Virus record (IMG/VR): IMGVR_UViG_3300046690_000081
Span: 1 to 45,983 of that record
Length of the DNA: 45,983 nt
Direction: 5' to 3' (one strand)
Source: a virus
The translations under genes and the position numbers were made by a program. The notes beneath the pieces were generated by a model. The model was not told the origin of the DNA, searched no databases, and saw only the letters and a program-made list of their open reading frames with translations. Shown one piece after another: positions 14,352-22,041 of this stretch; the first letter of the stretch is position 1; every line of letters begins with the position of its first letter.

Positions 14352-14406
14352 ATATTAGTTTTCTCAAGTAGATAGCTATTGACACCTTCTATTAGCGTGC
14401 TAATAT
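14352..14406. promoter_or_regulatory. PR / PRM switch region with operators
   Basis: PR (+): TTGACA (14379-14384), 16-base spacer, TAATAT (14401-14406). OR1 TATTAG-CGTG-CTAATA (14390-14405) covers its -10. OR2, TATTAG-TTTT-CTCAAG (14353-14368), is a weaker match and overlaps a minus-strand TAATAT (14357-14352) that may be the PRM -10. A third weak site is at 14366-14381. PR transcription should begin at about 14413, right at the Cro-like ATG. Confidence 0.75.
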
Positions 14407-14413
14407 GGCACTC

Positions 14414-14617
14414 ATGAACTGGAGCCAACTCATCCGCGACTGCCTCGACGCAGGCCTGACCCAAACCGAGATCGCCGTGAACATCGGCGCTTCTCAGGCT
14501 TCCGTCAACCACGTTCTGAGGCAAACCAGACAAAAGACCTTCGGGTACGAGAAGGGGCGGAAGCTCGTCGCCTTGCACCGTCGCCTGATGCGAGATCGGG
14601 CCAGGGTCGCCGCCTGA
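14414..14617 (+). CDS. cro: Cro-like helix-turn-helix regulator
   Basis: 67 residues. LTQTEIAVNIGASQASVNHV is a clear helix-turn-helix. It is the first gene behind PR and divergent from the repressor. The PR -10 ends eight bases before this ATG, so the mRNA is likely leaderless; an in-frame ATG at 14405 lies inside the -10 and cannot be used from PR. Likely competes with CI for the same operators. Confidence 0.75.
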   Translation: MNWSQLIRDCLDAGLTQTEIAVNIGASQASVNHVLRQTRQKTFGYEKGRKLVALHRRLMRDRARVAA

Positions 14618-14707
14618 CTTGTTTTGTCTGCGGGTTCTCATCATGGAGCGCACCCGCTTCTGCGTGAGTTTCATCGTTGTTCTTTTTATCAACTGAGGAG
14701 GTAAAGC

Positions 14708-14926
14708 ATGTCGCGCCGAGCACCTAACGAAGTCAAGACGCGTCTTGACGATGACACCTACGAGGGCCTTCTGGCCTACATGGCGTTGAACGGCATCGAG
14801 CACGTTTCGGGCGCGCTCGAACGGGTAACGCGGCTGTTTCTCTTTGGCACAGTTGGCACTTTGCCCAAGAACCTCGTCTCTGTCGCCTCCCAAGAGTCCG
14901 TAATGGGGATCGCGGAGCACGCATGA
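14708..14926 (+). CDS. Small early regulator candidate (72 aa)
   Basis: 72 residues, MSRRAPNEVKTRLDDDTYEG followed by a helical part ALNGIEHVSGALERVTRLFL. The start (basic strand, then two helices) resembles ribbon-helix-helix proteins. A very strong ribosome site (GAGGAGGT) precedes it. The stop overlaps the next ATG. Confidence 0.6.
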   Translation: MSRRAPNEVKTRLDDDTYEGLLAYMALNGIEHVSGALERVTRLFLFGTVGTLPKNLVSVASQESVMGIAEHA

Positions 14927-15117
14927 CCATCGGCAATACCGTCCTCCCGGCTCAAATTCCAGTTGCAGAACTGGAAAAGCTAGCGCTCGACGCCGTCCGG
15001 ATGGGTGTGTCGATTCAGGAATTCATCGGATACCACGTGCTTCGCTCAGCATTTGGTGTGTCTCATCCGGTTGTAGTGGCTTTTGAAAGAAATAGAGCGG
15101 GGAACGGCGGGGCCTAA
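14923..15117 (+). CDS. Small early protein (64 aa)
   Basis: 64 residues, MTIGNTVLPAQIPVAELEKL, then ALDAVRMGVSIQEFIGYHVL. Helical, translationally coupled to the previous gene (ATGA). A regulatory role is suggested by position only. About 115 bases without a gene follow; they contain a weak GC hairpin at about 15160 and a T-rich tract that might be a tR1-like signal. Confidence 0.55.
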   Translation: MTIGNTVLPAQIPVAELEKLALDAVRMGVSIQEFIGYHVLRSAFGVSHPVVVAFERNRAGNGGA

Positions 15118-15231
15118 ATCAAGCGTCTCGAACGAAGACGCGAAAGAAGCAAATAAAAGCCGCCGGCATGGCGCCTTCTATTTTCTCCTTTCAGTAGTCC
15201 TACGCGGCAGAGATGCCGCTGGAGTTGGCCC

Positions 15232-15534
15232 ATGAATCAAGAGCATTACAGCGCGCGCTCCGGGCGCCGCGTCTCCGACACGCAGTCGGAGTCTTTTCAC
15301 TCGCTGACCGTCAAGCAGCTCTGTCACACGCAGCAGATGGTGATGGACTGCTTCGACGGCGACGCGAGCCTTCTCATGCGCGAGCAGATCGCCGCGCAGA
15401 CCAATCTGAAGCTCTCCAGCGTGTGCGGCCGTGTCCGCTCGCTGATCGATGCCGGCCGCCTGCACGTACGTGGCTCCGTGCGCGATTTGCACACGGGCAA
15501 GCGGCAGGAACTCCTCGGATTGCCTAAGGCTTAA
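15232..15534 (+). CDS. Winged-helix-type DNA-binding protein
   Basis: 100 residues. Residues about 45-85 (LLMREQIAAQTNLKLSSVCG, RVRSLIDAGRLHVRGSV) fit a helix-turn-helix followed by a wing. GGAG precedes the ATG. It lies directly before the replication genes and may regulate them or assist initiation. Confidence 0.7.
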   Translation: MNQEHYSARSGRRVSDTQSESFHSLTVKQLCHTQQMVMDCFDGDASLLMREQIAAQTNLKLSSVCGRVRSLIDAGRLHVRGSVRDLHTGKRQELLGLPKA

Positions 15535-15536
15535 TC

Positions 15537-15722
15537 ATGACCACGCCGAACCGCGACTCCCAGCGCGAAGCGCACATCCGCGAACTCTGCCACCGCATGA
15601 CGGTGAGCGAGACGCGCGATGTCCGCGTGTGGCTCTGCGAAGAACTGAAGCGCGAGATCAAGGCGCTGAACGACGAGCGCCTGGCTCGTCTGAACGAAGC
15701 GCTCGCCGCGGTCGGAGTCTGA
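15537..15722 (+). CDS. Small helical protein (61 aa)
   Basis: 61 residues, charged and helical (REAHIRELCHRMTVSETRDV, LKREIKALNDERLARLNEAL), possibly a short coiled coil. Packed between the winged-helix gene and the replication initiator, one base before the initiator ATG. Function unknown. Confidence 0.6.
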   Translation: MTTPNRDSQREAHIRELCHRMTVSETRDVRVWLCEELKREIKALNDERLARLNEALAAVGV

Positions 15723-15723
15723 C

Positions 15724-16572
15724 ATGGATTGGTTCCGTTGGTGGCACGGCACGGTCACAGACCCGAAGTTCCAGTGGGTCGCGCGCCGCAGCGGTCAGGC
15801 TCTGCCGACTGTGATTGCTGTGTGGGCATCTCTTCTGGAATGCGGAAGCAATGCAACGCAATGCAACGCAGATGCAACGCGCGGCAACGTTGCATCGTTC
15901 GACTGCAACGATCACGACGTTCTTTTCGGTCTCGACGATGGCTCTGTTCAGAAGGTCTGGGACGCGATGGTCGAGAAAAAGCTGCTCGTCGACGGTCGCA
16001 TTGCGGGCTGGGAAAACCGTCAGCCGAAACGTGAAGATTCCGGCAATCCCAATACTGGCGCGCTTTCCAGCACCGAACGCAGTCGCATCCATCGTGAAAG
16101 AAAGAAACACGTTGAGACGAATGGGGACGGCATGCAACGCGATGCAACGCAATGCAACGACAGAGAAGAGGAGATTAGAGAAGAGATAAACCTTACCAAC
16201 CCTATCGGGTTGGTTGTCGCCAGCCCGGCTGACGACCAGTCCGATCAGCGTCCGAAGTCGTCCAAGCCTTCCTGCCCGCATCAGGAAATCATCGCCCTGT
16301 ATCACGAGCTTCTGCCTGCAAGCCCGATGATCCGAGACTGGACCGCTGCGCGCGCTGAGCATCTCCGCTGCCGCTGGAACGAAGACCAGAAGCGCCAGAG
16401 CCTCGAATGGTGGCGCCGGTTCTTCGGTTACATCGCCAAGTCGGAGTTTCTGACCGGCCGAGCTACGTCTGGCGACCGCAAGCCGTTCACGCCGGGCCTC
16501 GACTGGATTTGCAAGGCTGAGAACTTCGCGAAGATCCGCGAAGGCCGATTCCACGACGCGGAGGCCGCATGA
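15724..16572 (+). CDS. Replication initiator (lambda O-like by position)
   Basis: 282 residues. The N-terminal 110 residues (MDWFRWWHGTVTDPKFQWVA, VWDAMVEKKLLVDGRIAGWE) have the DnaD/phage replisome organiser look; about 110-180 is a low-complexity linker; the C-terminal 100 residues (LRCRWNEDQKRQSLEWWRRF, FGYIAKSEFLTGR) would contact the helicase. Repeated ATGCAACGC units in the DNA encode the odd NATQCNADATRGN and RDATQCND stretches, so the origin is probably inside this gene. Stop overlaps the dnaB start. Confidence 0.8.
   Translation: MDWFRWWHGTVTDPKFQWVARRSGQALPTVIAVWASLLECGSNATQCNADATRGNVASFDCNDHDVLFGLDDGSVQKVWDAMVEKKLLVDGRIAGWENRQPKREDSGNPNTGALSSTERSRIHRERKKHVETNGDGMQRDATQCNDREEEIREEINLTNPIGLVVASPADDQSDQRPKSSKPSCPHQEIIALYHELLPASPMIRDWTAARAEHLRCRWNEDQKRQSLEWWRRFFGYIAKSEFLTGRATSGDRKPFTPGLDWICKAENFAKIREGRFHDAEAA
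15851..16214. other. ori: Candidate replication origin with iterons
   Basis: ATGCAACGC occurs at 15851, 15861 and 15872 (10-11 base period) and again at 16132, 16142 and 16152 (last base differs). An inverted copy CGTTGCAT lies at 15888-15895 and a partial TGCAACG at 15904. After the second cluster comes a purine-rich AT stretch (16160-16190) and a perfect hairpin ACCAACCC-TATC-GGGTTGGT (16195-16214). Iterons within the initiator gene plus a purine-rich tract parallel lambda ori. Confidence 0.7.
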
Positions 16573-17939
16573 GCGCCAACGACATCGAGCGGGCCATTCC
16601 GCACAGCATCGAGCACGAGCAGAGCGTCATCGGCGCATTGCTGATCGACAACGACGCAATCGACCGCATGGGAGATCTGCGTGCCGAGCACTTCTTCCGC
16701 GGCGATCACCGCGCGATCTTCGTCCAGATCGTGAAGATGATCGAGTCGGGCGTCGGCGCCGACGTAATCACGGTCTACGAGCGGCTGAGCGCAGAAGGGC
16801 GCGCGGCAGACGTGGGCGGCCTGAAGTACCTGAACGACCTGGCTCAGTCGACGCCGAGCTCCGCGAACATCGCGCGCTATGCCGAGATCGTGCGGGACCG
16901 CGCGCAGAAGCGCGGCCTGCTGTCGGTGGCGGCCGAGATTCAAGACTCGGTCGGCGCGACGCCGGACAGCGCTGGCGTGCTGATCGACCGCGCGGCGGCG
17001 AAGCTCGAGACGCTCGGCGAGGCAACGATCAAGCGCGAGCCGAAGCTGGCAGCGCAGGGAATGATGGACCACATCAGCGCGTTGGAGCGGCGCTCTACCG
17101 GTTCTGACCGCGTCATCTCGACGGGACTCGACGACATCGACCGGCAACTCAACGGCGGCCTGCGTCCCGGCTGGCTGGTGATCCTCGCCGCGCGTCCGGG
17201 TATGGGCAAGACGGCACTGGCGCTGAACATCGCGACACACGTCGCCGTCGATCACAGCGCGCTGTTCCTGTCGATGGAAATGCCGGAGTCGGAGATCCAC
17301 GACCGGAACATCGCGTCGCTCGGCCGCGTACCGCTCGACACCGTCATGCAGGCGCCGGAAGACGACAACGAGTTCTGGAACCGCGTCACGGCCGCGACGA
17401 TGAAGATCAAGGATCTGAATCTCTACATCGACGACCAGGCAGCGCTGCGCATGCTCGACGTGCGCTCGAAAGCGCGCCTCGTGAAGCGCAAGGGCGGGCT
17501 GGACGTGATCGTCGTCGACTACCTGCAACTCATGACCGGTGACGGCGCGAACCGCAACGCCGAGATCGAAGGCATCTCCCGCGGCCTGAAGGCGCTGGCG
17601 AAGGAACTGAACGTCGCGATCATCGCGCTCGCGCAGCTCAACCGGAAGGTCGAAGAGCGCAGCAACCGCCAGCCGATGCTTTCGGACCTGCGCGACTCCG
17701 GTTCGATCGAGCAGGACGCCGACGCCGTGCTCTTCATTCACCGCGAGGAAATCTCAAACCCGGACTGCGGCGAACAGTTCTTCGGTTTCGCACAACTGCG
17801 CGTCGCCAAGTTCCGCCACGGCCGCACCGGTGACATTCCGCTGACGTATCGCGGCGAGTTCATGCGGTTCGAAAACCACGCCGGCGCATGGCCGACCGCG
17901 ACGGTTACGAAGTCTTCACGCACGAGAGGGTTTGATTGA
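16569..17939 (+). CDS. dnaB: Replicative DNA helicase, DnaB family
   Basis: 456 residues, normal for DnaB. N-terminal domain (HSIEHEQSVIGALLIDNDAI), linker, and RecA-like ATPase with Walker A ARPGMGKTAL at about residue 207 and Walker B VIVVDYLQLM at about 315; IIALAQLNRKVEERSNRQPM and DLRDSGSIEQDAD follow. The phage brings its own helicase, so the initiator need not recruit host DnaB through a lambda P-type loader. Start overlaps the initiator stop. Confidence 0.96.
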   Translation: MSANDIERAIPHSIEHEQSVIGALLIDNDAIDRMGDLRAEHFFRGDHRAIFVQIVKMIESGVGADVITVYERLSAEGRAADVGGLKYLNDLAQSTPSSANIARYAEIVRDRAQKRGLLSVAAEIQDSVGATPDSAGVLIDRAAAKLETLGEATIKREPKLAAQGMMDHISALERRSTGSDRVISTGLDDIDRQLNGGLRPGWLVILAARPGMGKTALALNIATHVAVDHSALFLSMEMPESEIHDRNIASLGRVPLDTVMQAPEDDNEFWNRVTAATMKIKDLNLYIDDQAALRMLDVRSKARLVKRKGGLDVIVVDYLQLMTGDGANRNAEIEGISRGLKALAKELNVAIIALAQLNRKVEERSNRQPMLSDLRDSGSIEQDADAVLFIHREEISNPDCGEQFFGFAQLRVAKFRHGRTGDIPLTYRGEFMRFENHAGAWPTATVTKSSRTRGFD

Positions 17940-18223
17940 GACGAGCGGCACGAGTCGATGGGAACCAGGCGGAGATCGTGAAGGCGCTCCGGGCAATCGG
18001 GGCGAGCGTTCAACACCTGCATGCAGTCGGGCAGGGATGTCCGGATCTGTTGGCGGCGCTGGCAGGGCGAAACGTCCTGCTGGAGGTGAAAGACCCGAAG
18101 CAGCCGCCAAGCAAGCGAAAGCTCACGGATGACGAGGCAGTGTGGTTTGGGGCATGGAAGGGCGAAGCGTACGTAGTTGAGACGCCGGAACAGGCGATTG
18201 AGTGTCTTACGAGGAGCAGATGA
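17936..18223 (+). CDS. PD-(D/E)XK nuclease, VRR-NUC-like
   Basis: 95 residues after a TTG start coupled as TTGA to the dnaB stop. NQAEIVKALRAIGASVQHLH, then GCPDLLAALAGRNVLLEVKD, supply the PD...ExK catalytic pattern; the end is KLTDDEAVWFGAWKGEAYVV. Small phage nucleases of this type act on branched or nicked DNA in replication and repair. Substrate not determinable here. Confidence 0.8.
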   Translation: MRRAARVDGNQAEIVKALRAIGASVQHLHAVGQGCPDLLAALAGRNVLLEVKDPKQPPSKRKLTDDEAVWFGAWKGEAYVVETPEQAIECLTRSR

Positions 18224-18224
18224 A

Positions 18225-18806
18225 ATGGCGGGCGGAAAAGTGTGGTCGAAAGCGGAGGACAAAATCGTCCGCGACATGTGGTCGAGCGAGCGACTGATCA
18301 AGGAATGCATCGATCTTTTGCCGGGGCGCAGCGAGCGGGCAATCCTGACGCGCGTGTGGGCTCTGAAGCTCGGGCCGCGTCCGGAAATGAACCGCCGCGC
18401 AAAGTCGGTGATCATGAAAATGGTTCTCGCTGAGATGGATCGTGGGTACGTCTTCAGTTCGCGCGACATCATGAACAAGTACGGCTGCACGCTCAAACAC
18501 GCGAGCGACCTTCTCGCCGATTCGAAGCGCGCCAAGAAGATCCATGTGCAGGATTGGCGCCGGAGCCGCCCCGGTGGCTGCTACATGGCTGTCTATGGCA
18601 TCGGCGACTTGCCGGACGCTGAACGCCCGAGCTCCAAGACGATGCAGGAATACAACCGCACGCGCTACGTCAACAAGCGCATGAAGGAAGGGAAGATCGG
18701 CGGCAACGTGTTCGCTGTCGCGATGGCGCAGGTCATGGGTCAAGAGACGCCGAAGCAGAGCAAGGGCCGGTACCGCAGCCGCCTCTACGTTCAGGAGGCC
18801 GCGTAA
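18225..18806 (+). CDS. Putative DNA-binding protein (193 aa)
   Basis: 193 residues. The N-terminal 50 residues (VWSKAEDKIVRDMWSSERLI, GRSERAILTRVWALKLG) look like a Myb/SANT or GcrA-like helix-turn-helix. A second helical part (FSSRDIMNKYGCTLKHASDL) may be another HTH. The C-terminus is very basic. GAGGAG precedes the ATG at 18225. Confidence 0.65.
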   Translation: MAGGKVWSKAEDKIVRDMWSSERLIKECIDLLPGRSERAILTRVWALKLGPRPEMNRRAKSVIMKMVLAEMDRGYVFSSRDIMNKYGCTLKHASDLLADSKRAKKIHVQDWRRSRPGGCYMAVYGIGDLPDAERPSSKTMQEYNRTRYVNKRMKEGKIGGNVFAVAMAQVMGQETPKQSKGRYRSRLYVQEAA

Positions 18807-18901
18807 TGTTGCCGTCCAATTTCGACCCGTATTTCGCCGTCATGGGCGTTAAGCGCCGCGACTGGTCCGCTCCAGCTCAACCCTCGAAGGTGACGCGATG
18901 A
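18806..18901 (+). CDS. Miniprotein (31 aa)
   Basis: MLPSNFDPYFAVMGVKRRDW then a short basic end. Start shares a base with the previous stop (TAATG) and the stop overlaps the next ATG. Very short; supported by coupling and codon use only. Confidence 0.4.
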   Translation: MLPSNFDPYFAVMGVKRRDWSAPAQPSKVTR

Positions 18902-19005
18902 GCGCCGCGAGCATAGAAGCCATGAACATCGTTTTCCCCATTCTATGGGGCATCCTCTGCCTCGCCGCGATGGCGGCTCTCTCTCAGCATGGGAGCGCGG
19001 AATGA
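18898..19005 (+). CDS. Small membrane protein (35 aa)
   Basis: A single hydrophobic helix (MNIVFPILWGILCLAAMAAL) with short polar ends. Coupled on both sides (ATGA). Function unknown. Confidence 0.45.
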   Translation: MSAASIEAMNIVFPILWGILCLAAMAALSQHGSAE

Positions 19006-19208
19006 CCGACCGCGAGCAATTCGAGAAGCACTACGAGGAGGCCGGCGGCTGCCTCCTCGCTACGGTGAAAGAGAAGCACTGGCAGACGTGGCAGGCCGCG
19101 CAAGCGGCTTTGCTCGCGGCAACTGGCGCGCCCGTCGAGATCCGCTATCTGCATGAGCAGGGGCCGCTCGACGCTGAGGCTTGGGATCGGCTTAGGAGGA
19201 AGGGGTGA
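19002..19208 (+). CDS. Small phage protein (68 aa)
   Basis: 68 residues, MTDREQFEKHYEEAGGCLLA, then HWQTWQAAQAALLAATGAPV. The ExxY...WQAWQAA pattern is common among unnamed phage proteins. Start and stop overlap neighbours (ATGA, GTGA). Function unknown. Confidence 0.65.
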   Translation: MTDREQFEKHYEEAGGCLLATVKEKHWQTWQAAQAALLAATGAPVEIRYLHEQGPLDAEAWDRLRRKG

Positions 19209-19675
19209 GCAAGGTCATTCTCCGCAAAGACGAAACCGGCAAGCTCGCCGGCCTCGATGACAAGAACGAGCGCGCTTACTCGCGGTTCCGCAAGCAGCTC
19301 GGCGAGCTCCAGATCGGCGAGACGCTCGCCTTCGAGTTCAAGATCCCGCGCTCGCCGCGCTTCCACCGGCGGCACTTCGCGATGCTCGGCGCGTTCTTCG
19401 CCGCGCAGGAGGTGTTCGACGACGCGGAGCGCATGCGGAAGTGGCTAGAAGTCGGCGCCGGTTTCTGTGAGTTCGTGCCGGGCCCGCGCGGCGACTGGAT
19501 TGCAATGCCGAAGTCGATCGCATACGAGGCGCTCGAAGACTCGGACTTTCGCGAGGTGCACCAGTCGATCGTGAAGTTCCTGCGCGATCCGCATGCTTAC
19601 CGCTTCCTCTGGCCGCACCTGGACGACGCCGGCCGGGAACAGATGGTCGAGGCGATTCTGGCGGAGTTCGAATGA
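19205..19675 (+). CDS. DUF1367 (NinB-like) family protein
   Basis: 156 residues after a GTG start. RFHRRHFAMLGAFFAAQEVF, a central CEF..GDWIAMPKSIAYE, and LWPHLDDAGREQMVEAILAE match DUF1367, found in phage nin-type regions near recombination and HNH genes. Probably single-strand DNA or recombination related; specific activity not shown. Confidence 0.75.
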   Translation: MSKVILRKDETGKLAGLDDKNERAYSRFRKQLGELQIGETLAFEFKIPRSPRFHRRHFAMLGAFFAAQEVFDDAERMRKWLEVGAGFCEFVPGPRGDWIAMPKSIAYEALEDSDFREVHQSIVKFLRDPHAYRFLWPHLDDAGREQMVEAILAEFE

Positions 19676-19989
19676 CGGCGCGCCTGATTGGAATTCCGAA
19701 GCCGAAGACGTTCCGCAGCGAGAGGCTCCGGCGCGCGGTGGCCGCGCTGCCGTGTGTGAACTGCGGGCTGGAGTTGTCGACGCAGGCCGCGCACGGCAAC
19801 TATGGCAAGGGAGGGGCAATCAAGGCGAGCGACGCACGCATTGCCGCGCTGTGTGTCGCGTGCCATACGGCGCTCGATCAGGGCGGCAAGATGACGAAGA
19901 TGGAGCGTCGCGCGTTCGAGAACGAGGTGATCGCGAAGACCTATGTCGCGCTGATGGAAAAGGGCGCTTTAGAGGTAGTAAATTCATAA
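19672..19989 (+). CDS. HNH-fold zinc protein (nin region)
   Basis: 105 residues. LPCVNCGLELSTQAAHGNYG and IAALCVACHTALDQGGKM give two CxxC pairs with AH and CH residues of an HNH/DUF1364-like fold. Position after the DUF1367 gene agrees with a nin-type recombination gene. Overlaps the previous stop (ATGA). Confidence 0.65.
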   Translation: MTARLIGIPKPKTFRSERLRRAVAALPCVNCGLELSTQAAHGNYGKGGAIKASDARIAALCVACHTALDQGGKMTKMERRAFENEVIAKTYVALMEKGALEVVNS

Positions 19990-20051
19990 GAATCAATTGA
20001 TTACGTACGATAATTCAAGTAAAATATAGGCATCCTAAATGAGAGAAAAGC

Positions 20052-20696
20052 ATGCGGCCATTGATTGACGTGACGGGTAAGGTTTTCGGCCGACTCACCG
20101 TGCTGCGTCGGTCGGACATGAAGGTCGGCGGGGTAGTGAAGTGGTTGTGCCGCTGCGAGTGCGGGAAGGTAGTGCTAATCCGAGGCATTTCGTTGCGGTC
20201 TGGAAACACTTCGTCGTGCGGGTGCCTGCTGGATGACTATCTCGCCCGGCAGAAGGCAAAGGTGATTTGTTCGAGGAAGACGCGGAAGGTCTGGTCGGAC
20301 ATGAAGAATCGGTGCTTCAACAGCGACTCGGCGGGCTTCAAGAATTACGGCGCAAGAGGCATCACGGTCTGTGATCGGTGGATGGACATCGCGAATTTCG
20401 TAGCAGACATGGGCGATGCTCCTGACGGCATGTTCCTTGACCGAATTGATAACGATGGCGTCTACGAGCCATCGAACTGTCGGTGGGCGACACGTACGGA
20501 GCAGCAAAACAACACGCGCTCGAACGTCGTCGTCCAGTTCGCCGGCGAGCGGTTGACGTTGAAAGATTGGTCGCGGAGGACTGGCCTCCCATATCACGTT
20601 GTGAAGAAGCGGATAAAAAAAGGGTGGTCGGTTGATAGTGCACTGACCATCCCAATCGATGAAACGAGGTCGCATGGCCGTGCTGCGACGAGGTGA
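20052..20696 (+). CDS. HNH homing-type endonuclease
   Basis: 214 residues. N-terminal DVTGKVFGRLTVL, then CRCECGKVVLIRG and SCGC zinc residues; centre FKNYGARGITVCDRWMDIAN and MFLDRIDNDGVYEPSNCRW with the HNH core; C-terminal TLKDWSRRTGLPYHVVKKRI is a DNA-binding helix. This is the standard free-standing homing endonuclease plan. It is preceded by an AT-rich gap (19990-20051) and has fewer GC-ending codons than neighbours, so it looks like a recent arrival. Confidence 0.85.
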   Translation: MRPLIDVTGKVFGRLTVLRRSDMKVGGVVKWLCRCECGKVVLIRGISLRSGNTSSCGCLLDDYLARQKAKVICSRKTRKVWSDMKNRCFNSDSAGFKNYGARGITVCDRWMDIANFVADMGDAPDGMFLDRIDNDGVYEPSNCRWATRTEQQNNTRSNVVVQFAGERLTLKDWSRRTGLPYHVVKKRIKKGWSVDSALTIPIDETRSHGRAATR

Positions 20697-20880
20697 CTAT
20701 GCCGATCCCGCCGTTGTCTTGGAGCGGCGCGAATCTGGCACCTGCCGAGGCTGCCGTCACTTCGTCGAGCAGCGTGTCTTCGACGTCAGCTACATGGCGT
20801 GCAAGAAGGACCAGAGCAAACACTGGCGGGACGACTGGAAATCCAAGAAGTGCGGCCAGTACGACACGGGGAAGGGGTGA
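20674..20880 (+). CDS. Small zinc-binding protein (68 aa)
   Basis: 68 residues. CRGCRHF and a later pair of Cys (MACKKDQ, KKCGQYD) can bind one zinc. GAGG lies five bases before the ATG, which is inside the 3' end of the homing endonuclease gene. Function unknown; nin-region position. Confidence 0.65.
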   Translation: MAVLRRGDYADPAVVLERRESGTCRGCRHFVEQRVFDVSYMACKKDQSKHWRDDWKSKKCGQYDTGKG

Positions 20881-20882
20881 GA

Positions 20883-21287
20883 ATGGATATTGACCAGAGC
20901 GCGCAGATCGAGGAATTGCTCCGCGAGTGGCACCGTTGGCAGGACGGCTATCGGCCTGCGCTTGGCGTCCCACGCTGCGACCCGACGTGCCGCGACTATC
21001 GGTCTGGCGACAGATTCCTCACAGCTCGGGAAAAGGCCGAGATCGCTGACGAGAGGGCGTGGAAGATGCGCTCCGAGCAGGTCGACGTCTGTGTCGACGC
21101 CTTGACATGGCAGCAACGCGCGGCGATCCACACGACCATGCGCAACAAGCAGTGTGGCCACAGCGTATGGAGAACGGGTCAGGCTGGAGATCAGCACGCC
21201 GTATATCAGGATGCAAAGGAAACGCTGCTACCGATGCTGCTGAAGCGCGACCTGATCAAGCCGCAACCGGTCGCAGCGGAGTCTTAA
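20883..21287 (+). CDS. Candidate late gene regulator (Q-like by position)
   Basis: 134 residues. IEELLREWHRWQDGYRPALG, then three Cys near CDPTC, then LTWQQRAAIHTTMRNKQCGH and a helical end. It is the last gene of the right early operon, and a promoter-hairpin-terminator block follows, which is where Q antiterminators sit. The sequence resembles small phage antiterminator/DUF1133-type proteins, but I cannot confirm the family. AAGGGGTGAGA precedes the ATG. Confidence 0.55.
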   Translation: MDIDQSAQIEELLREWHRWQDGYRPALGVPRCDPTCRDYRSGDRFLTAREKAEIADERAWKMRSEQVDVCVDALTWQQRAAIHTTMRNKQCGHSVWRTGQAGDQHAVYQDAKETLLPMLLKRDLIKPQPVAAES

Positions 21288-21294
21288 ATTCTTG

Positions 21295-21323
21295 TTGTAA
21301 ACCACGCGAATGTTGGGTATATT
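21295..21323 (+). promoter_or_regulatory. Late promoter candidate (PR'-like)
   Basis: TTGTAA, 17-base spacer, TATATT, starting eight bases after the candidate regulator stop. It reads into hairpins and a terminator before any gene, the classic arrangement for a promoter that is constitutive but productive only with antitermination. Confidence 0.65.
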
Positions 21324-21334
21324 GACGCCGTGGT

Positions 21335-21389
21335 GCTAGAGTTGTCTCTAGCCAAAACGAACCCGCCTCGCGAAAGCCGGCGGGTTTTT
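21335..21389 (+). terminator. Hairpin plus terminator behind the late promoter (tR'-like)
   Basis: First a perfect hairpin GCTAGAG-TTGT-CTCTAGC (21335-21352) without a T run, then AACCCGCC (21360-21367) paired with GGCGGGTT (21379-21386) followed by T residues. About 150 further bases to 21538 hold no gene I can support. Confidence 0.75.
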
Positions 21390-21538
21390 GCGTTCTGATC
21401 CGCGCTTACTGCTCAGGGCAGGCACCCGGCAACACATACGGGGCAGTGAGCGCGCATGAGAGCGCAACCCCTTCCGCTCGCGTAGCGAATCCAATCACGG
21501 AAGACGCGGTTTCTGCTCTCGCCATATTGGAGCATCAC

Positions 21539-21715
21539 ATGTCCGACGCCGCACCCTGCAGCACCGAGCCGACCGTGAGCCGCCGCATCGAAGCGAACGC
21601 CATCGTCGACAAGCTCGAAACGTTCATCGGCAACTTCCGATTTCTCTCGGCAGAAGCGCGCGTGCATCTCGCGAATCAGTTCGACGAGCTGCGTACGTAT
21701 CTGCCTGAGGCATGA
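21539..21715 (+). CDS. Small protein at the start of the late operon (58 aa)
   Basis: MSDAAPCSTEPTVSRRIEAN, then helices (DKLETFIGNFRFLSAEARVH). GGAG lies seven bases upstream; an in-frame GTG at 21446 lacks such a site. Stop overlaps the next ATG. Function unknown. Confidence 0.6.
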   Translation: MSDAAPCSTEPTVSRRIEANAIVDKLETFIGNFRFLSAEARVHLANQFDELRTYLPEA

Positions 21716-22041
21716 CCATGACGCCCGAACAATTCGCTTACTGGCTGCAAGGCTTCGTCGAGCTTGGCAAGGGTGAGGCGCCGACGCCTGAGCAGTGGAA
21801 GTCGATTCGCGAGCACCTCGATACGGTGTTCATGAAGGTGACGCCGACTGTCGTCGACGCGCCGAAGAAGAGCGAGAGCCTCCTGGAACGTGCCGTGCGC
21901 GAGAGGCGAGAGCGTGAAAGCCAGCATCCGTCACCGCCGTTCGGGCACTATCCATTCATTCCTCCGATTCAGCAGCCGCATTGGCTCCAGCCGGGACCGG
22001 GCGTCACGTACCCCGTCAACCCGATGACCGTAACCTGCTGA
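21712..22041 (+). CDS. Phage protein before terminase (109 aa)
   Basis: MTPEQFAYWLQGFVELGKGE, then APTPEQWKSIREHLDTVF and a proline-rich tail. This YWLQGFxE...PTxxQWxxIxxHL pattern is widespread in phages near terminase genes; role unknown. Closed by a terminator at 22082. Confidence 0.7.
   Translation: MTMTPEQFAYWLQGFVELGKGEAPTPEQWKSIREHLDTVFMKVTPTVVDAPKKSESLLERAVRERRERESQHPSPPFGHYPFIPPIQQPHWLQPGPGVTYPVNPMTVTC

Noticed and set aside
14405-14413. Upstream ATG for the Cro-like gene
   Set aside because: It lies in the PR -10 element and cannot be in the PR transcript.
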